Shown here in pieces: positions 17,405-28,400 of a stretch of 64,000 nucleotides of DNA. The translations under genes were made by a program, and so were the position numbers. Position 1 is the stretch's first letter; each line of letters starts with the position of its first letter. Origin of the DNA: CAXBBB01 sp963793245 (lineage in GTDB: Bacteria; Bacteroidota; Rhodothermia; Rhodothermales; BA12); contig CAWBZG010000003.1 of NCBI GenBank assembly GCA_963793245.1, positions 62,001-126,000 of the forward strand, in the 5' to 3' direction. The notes under the pieces are model-generated. The model searched no databases. It worked only from the letters and a program-made list of their open reading frames with translations, and had not been told where the DNA came from.

Positions 17405-17698
17405 ATGCTGGACGATCTGATCCTCTTTGTCCTCGCGGCCTTCGTCGGCGCCGAGCTGATTTCCAAGGTGCCGCAGACGCTGCACACGCCGCTCATGTCG
17501 GGGTCGAACGCGATCAGCGGCATCACCATCGTCGGCGCGCTCGTGGCGGCGGGCATGACCGACGGGATTCTGGCCCAAGCGCTGGGCTTCGTGGCACTCG
17601 TCGCGGCGACGATCAACGTGGTCGGCGGTTTTCTGGTGACGGACCGCATGCTGGCGATGTTCAAGAAAAAGCGCGCGCCGGATGCGCCGGACGCCTGA
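17405..17698 (+). CDS. pntAB: NAD(P) transhydrogenase subunit alpha, part 2 (membrane)
   Basis: A 97-residue membrane subunit with the PNTB_4TM-type pattern LDDLILFVLAAFVGAEL, the signature KVPQTLHTPLMSGSNAISGI and two more helices ending FLVTDRMLAMFKKK. It supplies part of the proton channel of the transhydrogenase. It is separated from pntAA by the palindrome at 17349-17368 and from pntB by 35 bp. Confidence 0.95.
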   Translation: MLDDLILFVLAAFVGAELISKVPQTLHTPLMSGSNAISGITIVGALVAAGMTDGILAQALGFVALVAATINVVGGFLVTDRMLAMFKKKRAPDAPDA

Positions 17699-17733
17699 TC
17701 TCGCTCTTTTCTACCTGACTCTCCCGACCGCTC

Positions 17734-19164
<1,431 letters not shown>

Positions 19165-19222
19165 CGCGGGTTTCGACGAACCGGCTTGCTACGCGCGTGT
19201 TGACAGCCCAACCCCCGCTGCT

Positions 19223-19491
19223 ATGGCTGACATGTACGAAGGCATCCTCGAAGGCGACCGCATCCGCTGGATCGGCGCCCGTCCCCCGTCTGGAAGAGTC
19301 CGCGTAATCCCAGATGCGGGCGAATCGTCGCGGCTTCCGCCTCTGCCCGAGTCGACGCAGGAACGACCGAGCAGCGTTGGTCGAGGCGCTTGAAGCCATC
19401 GCTAAGTGAGATCTCTTCGCTATCAGAAGACCCAGCTGCGTGGCAGCGAGAGATTCGCAAAGACCGACCGTTACCAGGTCGGGAGGACTGA
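19223..19491 (+). pseudogene. Antitoxin-like gene of the VapBC pair, two +1 frame breaks
   Basis: A small gene just upstream of the PIN toxin. The ATG at 19223 reads MADMYEGILEGDRIRWIG and on to PESTQER. One extra base at about 19367 must be skipped to continue RAALVEALEAIAK, and another at about 19407 to continue EISSLSEDPAAWQREIRKD and stop at 19489-19491. The corrected product is about 88 residues. Its tail, SEDPAAWQREIRKDRPLPGR, is the usual end of antitoxins linked to PIN toxins in Rhodothermota, Cyanobacteria and Chloroflexi. The corrected stop lies 3 nt before the toxin ATG. As read, only the first 56 residues are in frame. Confidence 0.65.
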
Positions 19492-19494
19492 GCC

Positions 19495-19863
19495 ATGCTG
19501 CTCGACACGAATCTGATCATCTACAAGTCGAAACCAGGCTTCGATGCTCTGCGCCGGTTCTTGCGGCAGCGGCGTGCGTTCGCTTCGGTGATTTCGAAGG
19601 TAGAGGCTCTCGGATACCATCGCATCGCGACCGAGGATCGGGCAATCGCTTCAGTGTGTTCTACTCGAGATGCCATCCTCCTACCCGTTTCGGATGAGAT
19701 CATCGATCGCGCCATCGCGCTCCGACAGCAGCGCAAAATGAGTCTGGGCGACGCGCTGATCGGGGCGACGGCACTGGCATACGGCCTGCCGCTCGCCACG
19801 CACAACGTCCGCGACTTCGACTGGATCGACGGACTGGAAGTTGTCGATCCGCTAGGCACCTGA
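19495..19863 (+). CDS. vapC: PIN-domain ribonuclease toxin, VapC-like
   Basis: A 122-residue PIN domain. The conserved acidic residues are visible: MLLDTNLIIY (Asp 4), ISKVEALGY (Glu about 40), SLGDALIGATAL and THNVRDFDW near the C-terminus. Such proteins are Mg-dependent RNases, usually toxins held by the upstream antitoxin, and targets are often tRNA or rRNA. Here the antitoxin frame appears broken while the toxin is intact. That would be lethal if real, so either the antitoxin reading is an artefact or the toxin is not expressed. Confidence 0.88.
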   Translation: MLLDTNLIIYKSKPGFDALRRFLRQRRAFASVISKVEALGYHRIATEDRAIASVCSTRDAILLPVSDEIIDRAIALRQQRKMSLGDALIGATALAYGLPLATHNVRDFDWIDGLEVVDPLGT

Positions 19864-19881
19864 TTCTCCGAAGCGCTGACG

Positions 19882-20397
19882 CTATACCTCCTGGGGTAGT
19901 CCAATGCGCGGTCCGCCCGGTGGCCGATCTCCCAAGCGCAGAACGAGCGGATCGACGATTCCGAAGCCATCGCAGACCGCATCCACCAGCCCATCGCGCA
20001 CTACGAGCAGTAGGCGTGGTCCGTTTGGCGGCTGGGCGCGCGTCACGGCTTTTTGGACGGCGCGTGCGATTCCTCGTCCGTCCAATTCGAGCGGGCCGAC
20101 TTCGTCGATGACGACCCACTCGTCATGTGCTCGCACATCCAGCGCGTCTACGATGCAGCCGTTGGCCCACCGCAGAGTCGACGCAGAGAAGACAAATCGA
20201 CCAACCTGCACCTGGTCTTGATCGGGCACCTCAGCGGAGGCTTCGAGAGGGCGCGATTGGCCGGACCGGAGGCACAGCACGCGGCGGCGTCCGTCGGCTA
20301 CGGGTTGCAGCACGCCGCTTGCATATCCGGTCGGAAAGGCCGCGAGTAGGGCGGTCGTCTTGCCGGTGCGGATCGGCCCGGTGAGAATCGCGATCAT
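19882..20397 (-). CDS. THEP1-like nucleoside-triphosphatase
   Basis: A 171-residue P-loop protein of the NTPase_1/THEP1 type. It has Walker A GPIRTGKTTALLAAFP near the N-terminus and Walker B WVVIDEVGPLELDGRGI in the middle. A PRLLLVVRDGLVD segment follows, the position where THEP1 proteins have LLVVR. The start ATG at 20397 overlaps the stop of the upstream membrane protein gene (ATGA), so the two are translationally coupled. The biological substrate of bacterial THEP1-like enzymes is not settled. The coupling suggests that it energises or regulates the membrane protein. Confidence 0.82.
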   Translation of the reverse strand: MIAILTGPIRTGKTTALLAAFPTGYASGVLQPVADGRRRVLCLRSGQSRPLEASAEVPDQDQVQVGRFVFSASTLRWANGCIVDALDVRAHDEWVVIDEVGPLELDGRGIARAVQKAVTRAQPPNGPRLLLVVRDGLVDAVCDGFGIVDPLVLRLGDRPPGGPRIGLPQEV

Positions 20398-21518
20398 GGG
20401 TTGGGCGGAGAGCCAGAAATGGGCGATACTAGCGCCGCAGACGTGACGAGTGTGGCGAAAGCGATGGGGCGAGTCAAACCGCGACCCTGCGTCCGGCGCC
20501 AGGCGAGGCGGGCGAGCGCAGCCAGGTGAGGAAGTTGATCCGCCGTGCGCGCCACTTCGACGCCACGCGCCGAGCCATCCGCCCACCGATGCAGTAGCCG
20601 AAGCAGCAGCGGCGCGACGACAGCCATCCACACGCCGACCAGCACAACGGCTCGTCCAAACGCTACCGATGCAGCCACGAGGGGGCGAGTCGTCTCGTCC
20701 GCCAAGCCGAGTAGCGCGTAGGCCCCGAGCAGCAGAGCGACTAGCGCCAGCCGACGCACGACCGGTCGCCGCCACCACGCGCGCGCACTCTGCTTCTGAT
20801 CCGAGACACGCGAATCGACGTGCTGACGCGCTTCGTCAGCCAACAGCCGCGCCTCGGCGCCTTCCGATGCGCGAAACACGCGCCGGGGCAGCCGCCCACC
20901 CAGCACACCGGCCACGATGCCCATCGCTACATGCAGGCCGATGTAGACGCCGACCAGCCAGACGCTCGCAGAAGCAGGTCCATCGGTGATGCCTACCAGC
21001 GGACCGATCTGCCGAACGGCCAGCCCCACCAGCGCGTCGACCGCGTCCCAGAACGCAGCGCCGAACAGCAGCGTCATCACCAGCACCCGCTGGATCGCTG
21101 ACTCGGCCAGCGCGACGACGCCCAGCACCAGCGGTCCTGTTGTTCGGCCCAACATCGGCAGGACGATGGAAGCCAGGCCGCCTTGAAACGCGACGGCCAG
21201 ATACGCTCCGACTGGCGCGTGCGGACTCGCAGCCGCTTTAACGCCCAGCACGATTGCCGTCGCCGTTAGCAGCGTGCGTCGAATCGGTCGACCATCGCGA
21301 CGCGCAGCGTGGGCTATGAGCGCCAACAGCACGACCGCGCTCGATCCGACGAGCAGTCCGGTCAGGGGCAGGCGAAACGCGTGGAGCGCTCCACCCAATC
21401 CGACTTCGGCCAGCGCCCACAACGCCGTCAGCCGCGCTACGGCGGGGGAAGTGCTGGCGTGAGCCGAGTCCACCGGCCTAGTCTGGATCGGCTCGGTCGA
21501 GGTCAACGTCGAAGGCAT
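20394..21518 (-). CDS. Polytopic membrane protein coupled to a THEP1-like NTPase
   Basis: A 374-residue integral membrane protein with about eight helices. The N-terminal half has a conserved look (LAEVGLGGALHAFRLPLTGL, VKAAASPHAPVGAYLAVAFQ, ALAESAIQRVLVMTLLFG). A soluble charged segment follows at about 235-275 (RRVFRASEGAEARLLADEAR), then two more helices. The start at 21518 is chosen because the 127-residue in-frame extension upstream is antisense to the lipoprotein gene. The topology recalls ECF-transporter S or T components, but I see no coupling motif and no ABC ATPase nearby. The only linked ATPase is the overlapping NTPase gene. Function unknown. Confidence 0.75.
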   Translation of the reverse strand: MPSTLTSTEPIQTRPVDSAHASTSPAVARLTALWALAEVGLGGALHAFRLPLTGLLVGSSAVVLLALIAHAARRDGRPIRRTLLTATAIVLGVKAAASPHAPVGAYLAVAFQGGLASIVLPMLGRTTGPLVLGVVALAESAIQRVLVMTLLFGAAFWDAVDALVGLAVRQIGPLVGITDGPASASVWLVGVYIGLHVAMGIVAGVLGGRLPRRVFRASEGAEARLLADEARQHVDSRVSDQKQSARAWWRRPVVRRLALVALLLGAYALLGLADETTRPLVAASVAFGRAVVLVGVWMAVVAPLLLRLLHRWADGSARGVEVARTADQLPHLAALARLAWRRTQGRGLTRPIAFATLVTSAALVSPISGSPPNP

Positions 21519-21561
21519 TGGAATCACGATCCGTCCGCACACGTCACGATACGGCGCGCAC

Positions 21562-22410
21562 TCACATGCCCTCCTGCACGCGCGCGCCTTCCGGTTTGGC
21601 GAAAGCGGCGTCCGGCACGTCCGGGGCGAAGCGGAGGTCGGTGAGTGTGCCTTTGGCTCGCTGGAAGCCGGTTTCGGACGAGAACGAGCGGAAGCCCGTC
21701 TGCATCTCGATGCCGCCGCCGGGCGATTGGGCACCGTCGTACAGCATCGTCGTCTCGGCCATCGGGCTGCCGTCGGTGTTGAAGTAGGACACGACGTAGC
21801 GGACGCCCTGGACGCGGTTGGTCTGCGGGTCGAGGAGCAGGTCGTAGTAGTCGTCCGGCGCGTCGCCGGTGCCCGCGTCGAACGTGATGCGGACGACATC
21901 GACCGCGCGACCGTCGACGGTGTCGGACGGGGCGAGGGCGTAGTTGACGCCGGGATCGGCGAGCACGAAGGGCATCGACACGAAGTAGTAGGGCGTCAGC
22001 GACCAAAAGCGCGCGTTAATGGGAGGCTCGGCGTCCGACGGTGCGATCCAGGCCTCGCTTCCGGTCCACCCGAAGCGCACGGTCGTGTCCGAAGCGACGG
22101 AGTGGACGGCGCGCGCGTCCCACGGGTCGATCAGTTGGTAGGTATCGATGGGATCTCCGTTGGCGTTACCGTCGGCATCGGTGCGCTGGTAGGCGTAGCG
22201 GTAGCGCATCGGCCCGCCCCGGTACCACGCCTCCAATCCGCCATGCGCCGCGATAGCCTGGGCGACACGCTGGCCCGCCGGAGACGCATCCATCCGCTCG
22301 GTCGCTTCGGAAACGCGCCGGTCGACGGCGTCGGGGTCGGCCAGCGACGTGGTGTCGTAATCGGCGCACGCCGTCAGCAGGAAGAGCAGGGCGAGCGGAA
22401 GGAGGCGCAT
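21562..22410 (-). CDS. Lipoprotein, DUF6503-like
   Basis: A 282-residue lipoprotein. The start at 22410 gives MRLLPLALLFLLTAC with lipobox LTAC (Cys 15). The body resembles the DUF6503 family of Bacteroidota: AIAAHGGLEAWYRGGPMRY early, SLTPYYFVSMPFVLADPGVN in the middle, and YYDLLLDPQTNRVQGVRY with SYFNTDG late. These are probably outer-membrane or periplasmic beta-sandwich proteins of unknown role. It is a single gene; the NTPase pair downstream is 44 bp away and may be co-transcribed. Confidence 0.78.
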   Translation of the reverse strand: MRLLPLALLFLLTACADYDTTSLADPDAVDRRVSEATERMDASPAGQRVAQAIAAHGGLEAWYRGGPMRYRYAYQRTDADGNANGDPIDTYQLIDPWDARAVHSVASDTTVRFGWTGSEAWIAPSDAEPPINARFWSLTPYYFVSMPFVLADPGVNYALAPSDTVDGRAVDVVRITFDAGTGDAPDDYYDLLLDPQTNRVQGVRYVVSYFNTDGSPMAETTMLYDGAQSPGGGIEMQTGFRSFSSETGFQRAKGTLTDLRFAPDVPDAAFAKPEGARVQEGM

Positions 22411-22470
22411 CGGTCGGAAGAGGTGAGGAGCGCACGGCACGCCCGGTGCGGAACGCGCGTTCCCGTCTCG

Positions 22471-23502
22471 TTATGCCTCCTCGGTCGTCGGCTGGTAATA
22501 GCTGAGCGTGTAGCCGTCCGGGTCGCGGAAGTCGGCGGTCAATCCGCCATCGGGAGCGTGAGTGACAGGGGTGACGATCTCGACGCCGTGACTGACGAGG
22601 GCTGCGACGGCCTCCTCGATCCCCGCATCGACGCCGAACACGACGACCGGGCTGCTGCCCGCCTGAGCGTCGGGGTCGCAGAAGAAGACCAGCCCGACAC
22701 CTCCTGCATCGGCGGAGAGAAAGACTTCGTCGCCCTCGCCCATCCGCTCGACGGAAAGACCGAGCACGTCGGTGTAGAAGGCGGCGGTGCGGTCGATGTC
22801 GGCGACGTAGAACACGAGAGCGGAAACGGTGTGGCGCATGACGAGCGGGGGAGTTGAGGAGTGGGTTCGTCTAGTCGTTGCCGCCGACTGGTGTGGTGTG
22901 AGCACCAGGCGCTCTTTTTCTGGCACGCTCAAGCCCAGTGCGTGCCCGTCCGGGTCATGCGCGGCGATGCTGGCCGAGCGACGCGCATGGGCGATCAGCC
23001 GGTTGCGTAGGTGGCGAGCGTCCGATCCAGCGCGCTCGGCCTGACGCAACCGCGCCGACGAGAGGAGCGCATCCGTGTCGATCTCACCCAGCGAGCGCCT
23101 GAGCACGACGAGCCGCTGGCGGAGCGCTGCATCCGAGATCCGAAGCGCCGACGCGATTTCGGCCCGGTCCATGCCATAGAGCGCCAACGCCAGCACGTTG
23201 CGCGCGGATCGGGGTACGTCGTCGAGGTGCGGCGGCAGCGCGTACTCGTCGGGTAGGGCGACGGGTTCGGAAGCCGATGCGTGCTCCCTTGCCGTTCGGC
23301 GCGCGTCGGTGCGAAGCGCCATCGCCGCGCGGTTGCGTAGCACGCCCGAGAGCCAGCGGCGGTTGGACTCTTCGTTCAGGTCGAGCCGACCGGCGTCGGA
23401 CGCGATCAGCAGCGCGTCGTGCAGCAGGTCTGCGGCTTGGGCGTGCCCACGGACGTGGCGGCGGGCGCGCCCAAGCCACTCGGCGTAGAGTTCGGTCGTC
23501 AT
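22471..23502 (-). CDS. Sigma-70-like factor fused in frame to a VOC (glyoxalase/bleomycin-resistance) domain
   Basis: One open frame of 343 residues. Residues 1 to about 165 are a small ECF-like sigma factor: region 2 (YAEWLGRARRHVRGHAQAAD, LLHDALLIASD, RRWLSGVLRNRAAMALRTDA) and a region-4 helix-turn-helix (YGMDRAEIASALRISDAALR). A linker contains HDPDGHALGLS, itself a VOC-like metal-ligand motif. Residues 222-343 are a VOC domain (SALVFYVADIDRTAAFYTDV, VGLVFFCDPD, DFRDPDGYTLSYYQP). No stop separates the two, but an internal ATG at 22839 could start the VOC protein alone. Either a fusion or a stop-less pair is possible, and I favour a fusion with moderate confidence. Confidence 0.7.
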   Translation of the reverse strand: MTTELYAEWLGRARRHVRGHAQAADLLHDALLIASDAGRLDLNEESNRRWLSGVLRNRAAMALRTDARRTAREHASASEPVALPDEYALPPHLDDVPRSARNVLALALYGMDRAEIASALRISDAALRQRLVVLRRSLGEIDTDALLSSARLRQAERAGSDARHLRNRLIAHARRSASIAAHDPDGHALGLSVPEKERLVLTPHQSAATTRRTHSSTPPLVMRHTVSALVFYVADIDRTAAFYTDVLGLSVERMGEGDEVFLSADAGGVGLVFFCDPDAQAGSSPVVVFGVDAGIEEAVAALVSHGVEIVTPVTHAPDGGLTADFRDPDGYTLSYYQPTTEEA

Positions 23503-23559
23503 GACGCGGAAGGTAGGCAGGCGGCGGCGTAGCTTTCGGCTCCTCACTCGTCTCGCTCC

Positions 23560-25365
23560 ATGCTCGTTCTCGGTCTGTCCGGCTTCTATCACGACTCGGC
23601 AGCCTGCCTGTTGCGCGACGGTCAGATCGTGGCGGCGGCGCAGGAAGAGCGGTTTTCGCGCATCAAGCACGACGCGGGGTTTCCGCATCAGGCCGTCGCC
23701 TATTGTCTGCGCGAAGCAGGCGCGACCGTTGCCGATCTCGATGCCGTCGCGTTTTACGATAAGCCGCTGCTGACGTTTGAGCGGCTGCTGGAAACGTACG
23801 TCGCGAGCGCCCCGCGTGGACTGTTGTCGTGGTGGGCGGCGATGCCGGTTTGGTTGAAAAAGAAGCTGTGGACCGGCGACACGATCCGCAAAGCGCTGGA
23901 TGAGTACGAGGGGCCGCTGTTCTTCCCGGAGCACCACGAAAGCCACGCCGCGAGCGCGTTTTTCGCCTCTCCGTTCGAACAGGCTGCCGTCTTGACGACC
24001 GACGGCGTCGGCGAGTGGGCGACGACGACGATTGGGCACGGACAGGGCAACACGCTGACGCTGACGCGCGAACTGCACTTTCCGCACTCGCTGGGCCTGC
24101 TCTACTCGGCGCTCACGTACTTCTGCGGCTTCCGCGTCAACAGCGGCGAGTACAAGCTGATGGGCTTGGCGCCCTACGGCACGCCGCGCTTCGCCCAGGC
24201 CATCCGTGACGAGTTGATCGACCTGCGCGACGACGGCTCGTTTCGCCTCAACATGTCGTACTTCGGCTACGCCACCGGCCTGCGCATGACGACGCGCAAA
24301 ATGGAAACGCTCTTCGGCCCACGCCGCAAACCCGAGTCCAAGCTGACGCCGCGCGACCTCGACCTCGCCGCTTCGATTCAAGCCGTCACGACCGAAGCCG
24401 TCCTGGGACTGGCGCGCGAAGCCGTCCGCACGTCCGGAAGCCGCAACCTGACGATGGCGGGAGGCGTCGCGCTCAACTGCGTCGCCAACGGGCACCTGCT
24501 GCGCTCGGGCCTGGTCGACGAGTTGTGGATCCAGCCCGCTGCCGGGGACGGAGGCGGAGCGTTGGGCGCCGCCCTTGCCGCCTACCACCACGCGCTGGGC
24601 GGACCGCGTCCGACACCGGCTGGCGACCTGATGAAGGGCGGCTACCTCGGCCCGATCTTCGACGACGACGCCATCGCCGACTTCCTTGCTACGACCGGCG
24701 TCCCGTTCACACGCGCAGAAACCGACGACGATCTGATCGCCATGGGCGCTGACCTGCTTGCCGATGGAAAGGCCGTCGGCTGGTTTCAGGGGCGGATGGA
24801 GTATGGGCCACGCGCGCTGGGCAATCGCTCGATTCTCGCCGACGCGCGGGGACGCGAAGTGCAGCGGACGGTCAACCTCAAGGTCAAGTTCAGAGAGAGT
24901 TTTCGCCCGTTTGCGCCTTCGGTCGTGGCCGAGCGCGCCGCAGAGTTCTTCGACATCGACGCACCATCGCCGTATATGCTGCTCGTGGCTCCGGTACAGA
25001 ACGCAACCGTTGAGGGCGAAGGGCTGGACCGGCTGGGAAGCGTCGGCGGTCCGATCCCCGCCGTCACGCACGTCGACGGTTCGGCGCGCGTGCAGACGGT
25101 CGACGGTGAGCATAACCCGCTCTTTCACGCGCTGCTGACCGCCTTCGGCGAGCGAACCGGGACGCCGGTTCTCGTCAATACGAGCTTCAACGTGCGCGGC
25201 GAACCCATCGTTGCGACGCCCGAAGACGCCTACCGCTGCTTCCGGGCGACGCACCTCGACGCGTTGGTGATGGGCCGATTCGTGCTCGAGAAGTCGGCGA
25301 TTCCTGGTGCCGAGTCCGAGACGTTGACGCCCGAGCAAATCGCGCAGACGTACGGGCTGGACTGA
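23560..25365 (+). CDS. NodU/CmcH-family carbamoyltransferase
   Basis: A 601-residue O-carbamoyltransferase. The N-terminal Kae1-like domain starts LVLGLSGFYHDSAACLLRDG, with EERFSRIKHD, the metal-binding HHESHAASAFF and the ATP-site TTDGVGEWATT. SGEYKLMGLAPYG and MAGGVALNCVANG follow. The C-terminal YrdC-like domain includes EYGPRALGNRSILADAR, KFRESFRPFAPSV and NTSFNVRGEPIV. Such enzymes move a carbamoyl group from carbamoyl phosphate to a hydroxyl of a sugar or natural product. No biosynthetic cluster surrounds it, so the acceptor is unknown; polysaccharide or glycolipid decoration is one possibility. Confidence 0.93.
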   Translation: MLVLGLSGFYHDSAACLLRDGQIVAAAQEERFSRIKHDAGFPHQAVAYCLREAGATVADLDAVAFYDKPLLTFERLLETYVASAPRGLLSWWAAMPVWLKKKLWTGDTIRKALDEYEGPLFFPEHHESHAASAFFASPFEQAAVLTTDGVGEWATTTIGHGQGNTLTLTRELHFPHSLGLLYSALTYFCGFRVNSGEYKLMGLAPYGTPRFAQAIRDELIDLRDDGSFRLNMSYFGYATGLRMTTRKMETLFGPRRKPESKLTPRDLDLAASIQAVTTEAVLGLAREAVRTSGSRNLTMAGGVALNCVANGHLLRSGLVDELWIQPAAGDGGGALGAALAAYHHALGGPRPTPAGDLMKGGYLGPIFDDDAIADFLATTGVPFTRAETDDDLIAMGADLLADGKAVGWFQGRMEYGPRALGNRSILADARGREVQRTVNLKVKFRESFRPFAPSVVAERAAEFFDIDAPSPYMLLVAPVQNATVEGEGLDRLGSVGGPIPAVTHVDGSARVQTVDGEHNPLFHALLTAFGERTGTPVLVNTSFNVRGEPIVATPEDAYRCFRATHLDALVMGRFVLEKSAIPGAESETLTPEQIAQTYGLD

Positions 25366-25475
25366 CGTATCGGATTCGGTAACCCCCGATCGTTTTGCGT
25401 GCAGTAGGTTATAAACTGCGCGCTCCGGTCGATACCTACCTCTCACCGGACTGTCTCGGCATCCCACTCACCCGC

Positions 25476-28400
25476 GTGCGCCGCCTCGTCGTATCACACG
25501 TCATTCTCCTCTTACTGCTCGCACTGACTGCGGGAGTGGAGCGCGTGTACGCCCAACCGGGATGGGAAGGCTTGGTGCGCTACGGCTTCGAGTCGACCAT
25601 CTGGAACGTCGACAATGGACTGCCGCAGAACTCGAATCAGCGCGTGCTGCGCGGCAGCGACGGATCGATTTGGATGAGCGGCTTCGGCACGCCGGCCCGC
25701 TTCGATGGCTACTCGTTTCAGGCGACGCCGTTGCGGGGCGTCCCACGCGGAGGCACTGTCCTCGGCGATGGATTGATGCCGTGTGCGGGCGAAGGGATGT
25801 GCGCCGCCGTGATGGGGCACGGCATCTGGCGCGTCCTGGGCGACTCGCTGAGCGAACAACTGGCAGCATTCGACCTGACCGGATACGCGCGCGACGAATA
25901 TGCCGATGCGATCATCGTACGAACGTCCGAGCAAGCCGACCCATCCTTCTACCTCGTCCGCGCCGACACGACCTATCGCCTCGGACCCTACCCGCCGCTC
26001 GGTAGCACGCGCACGGGACTGGTGACGGTGGCAATGGGACGCGACGGCACGCTGTACAGCTATTCGGACCGACGTCAGATCTGGAAACTCAAAGACGGCA
26101 CGTGGTCTCTCCACAGCACGAAGCTCGCCGGCTTCACTAGTTCGAACATGTTCGGAGACTCCGAAGGGACCATCTGGACTATGGGCGAATCAGGCATCCT
26201 CCGGTTGACTCCAAGCGGAGCAGAACCGTTTTCGCTTCTGGGCTGGTCACGTCACATCATTCCGTACGAAGGTGGATATCTGACCGCCGGGCAGGGCGGC
26301 GTTTTCCGGCTTTCTTCTGATGGAACGGTGCTGGACACACTGGCGACGCAGCACGCCAACTGGCTCTACGCCGACGACAGCGGCGTCGTCTGGGTCGCAC
26401 TCGAATCCGACGGAGTGATGCGCCTGCGTCCGCACCGCATCGGGTCGGTCGACCTGGGCGGCTTCGGAACGAGCGGTGTCCGCGGCATCGCCCGTGACCG
26501 CGACGGCAGTCTGTGGACGACAGGCAACTGTCAGGGCATACTGAACTTCACCCAGCGAGGAGGCCGAACCGTCTACAAGGTCTCGGACGAACAGTTGGAC
26601 ACAGAGCAGTGGGTCAAGATATCCAGTTGCCTTTGGACGGTTGCTCAAACACCCGATGGCACGGTTTGGACGACTGGAATCGGTGGGCTGTTACATAATA
26701 TCCGCGACGGACGCATCCGGCTGATCGACGAAGCAGTTGGGACGTCCAATTTTACCCTTCAGGGCGGCTCTACCGTTCTGTTCACCGACCGCGAAGGCAC
26801 CCTGTGGACGAGCCGCCGCAGCGATGGACGCATCTACCGGCGGACCGATTCGGGCACTTTCGTCCACGTCCCCGCCTGGCACCTGGCCGATAGTTTGGGC
26901 GGTGGGGCCTTCAACGTCGTTCAGTTTTTCGAGGATGCCGAGGACGTGTTGTGGATCGGCGGCCCCGGCTACGTCTCGCGCTTCGATGGAATGACCTTCG
27001 CTCCGATCCTCCGCGTCAAGGGCGATGCGCGCACGTTCGCGCAGGCGGACGATGGCACGCTCTACGTCGGCACCTACGGCGGAGGTATCTACCGTCTCGA
27101 CCGCGACGCGCAGATCAGAGGCCGATCGAAAACCTTGAACTCGTCCGACGTGCCGCGCTTCCGAGCATCCGACGGACTGCCCGACGACTTCGTCTCGTTT
27201 CTCCACATCGACGCGACGCGACCGCCTGTGGTCGACCCACAATCAGGGACTGGCGCGCACCCATCGACGGGATCTCGACGCGTTTCTGAAGGGAGAACGC
27301 TGAACCTCCTCACGTTCGCACGTTCACGTCGGCGGACGGCCTGCCGAGTACCGAGGCCAACGGCGGGTTTCAGGGCGCCGGGCTGGTCTGGCCCGACGGT
27401 ACGGTGTGGCTTCCGACGATCAAGGGGATGGCCGTGCTCGATCCCGATCTGGCGGACGACGTTCAGCCTCCCCCGACGCCCTATCTCCAGGCCGCAGAGG
27501 TTGATGGTGTGCCAGTCGCTTGCTCGGGCGATGGCACTTGTGCGCTTGAACTGGCGTCGTCCGACCGTCGCATTCGGCTTTCGCATCGGCGCGCTCACCG
27601 CCGAGCATCCGCGCAACATCGAATTAGATGCGCGACTCTCGGATGGATCGGGGCAGTGGGAGGAGGTCGACCCGTTGCATCGGAGCATCACGTACGGCGG
27701 ACTGCGCGGCGGATCGTACCGGCTCGAAGCGCGCGCCCGCAGCGCTGATGGCACGTGGGGCGACGCGGTCCTACTCGCCACGCTGGTCGTACCGACTCCT
27801 CTCTACCAAACCCCCCTGTTCTTGATCGCTGCAGCGATCGCGTTAGCGCTCGGCATCGTCGGCACCGTGGGACTACGCGATCATGCGTTGCGCGCGCGAG
27901 AGCGTGACCTGCAAAGCGCTGTCGACCAGCAGACGAGCGAACTGCGCCATGCATCGGAGCGGATGGAGACGCAGAATGTCGCTCTTGCCGATCTGCTGAA
28001 GAGTAAGGAGCGCGTGATGCGGATGGTGTCTCATGACTTGAAAAACCCCATCGGTGGGATCGTAGGGCTTGCCGAGGTCATCGCGGAAGACCTGCCGCCC
28101 GAGTCGGAAGCCGCCGAGATGATCGGCATCATCCACGACGCCGGAGAGCAGGCGCTCATGCTGATCCACTCGATCTTGGACGCCGACAACACCGCCGTTC
28201 CAACTAACTCCGAACTCCCAACGGTCGACCTGCGAGCGGTTGTGCGAGCGGCAACAGCACTCTCGCGTGGGTTTGCTCGCACCAAGGAGCAGCACCTCCA
28301 CACCGTTCTTCCCGATGTGCCGGTCACTGTCCGGGCTGACGCGCTTCGCCTGCGCCTGATCGTCGACAACTTGGTGTCCAACGCGCTCAAGTACGCCCCC

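Noticed and set aside
22471..25467. A 998-residue minus-strand ORF, mostly antisense to the carbamoyltransferase
   Set aside because: Only the part from 22471 to 23502 has family-like sequence. The rest is the complement of a well-supported plus-strand gene, as expected for high-GC shadows.
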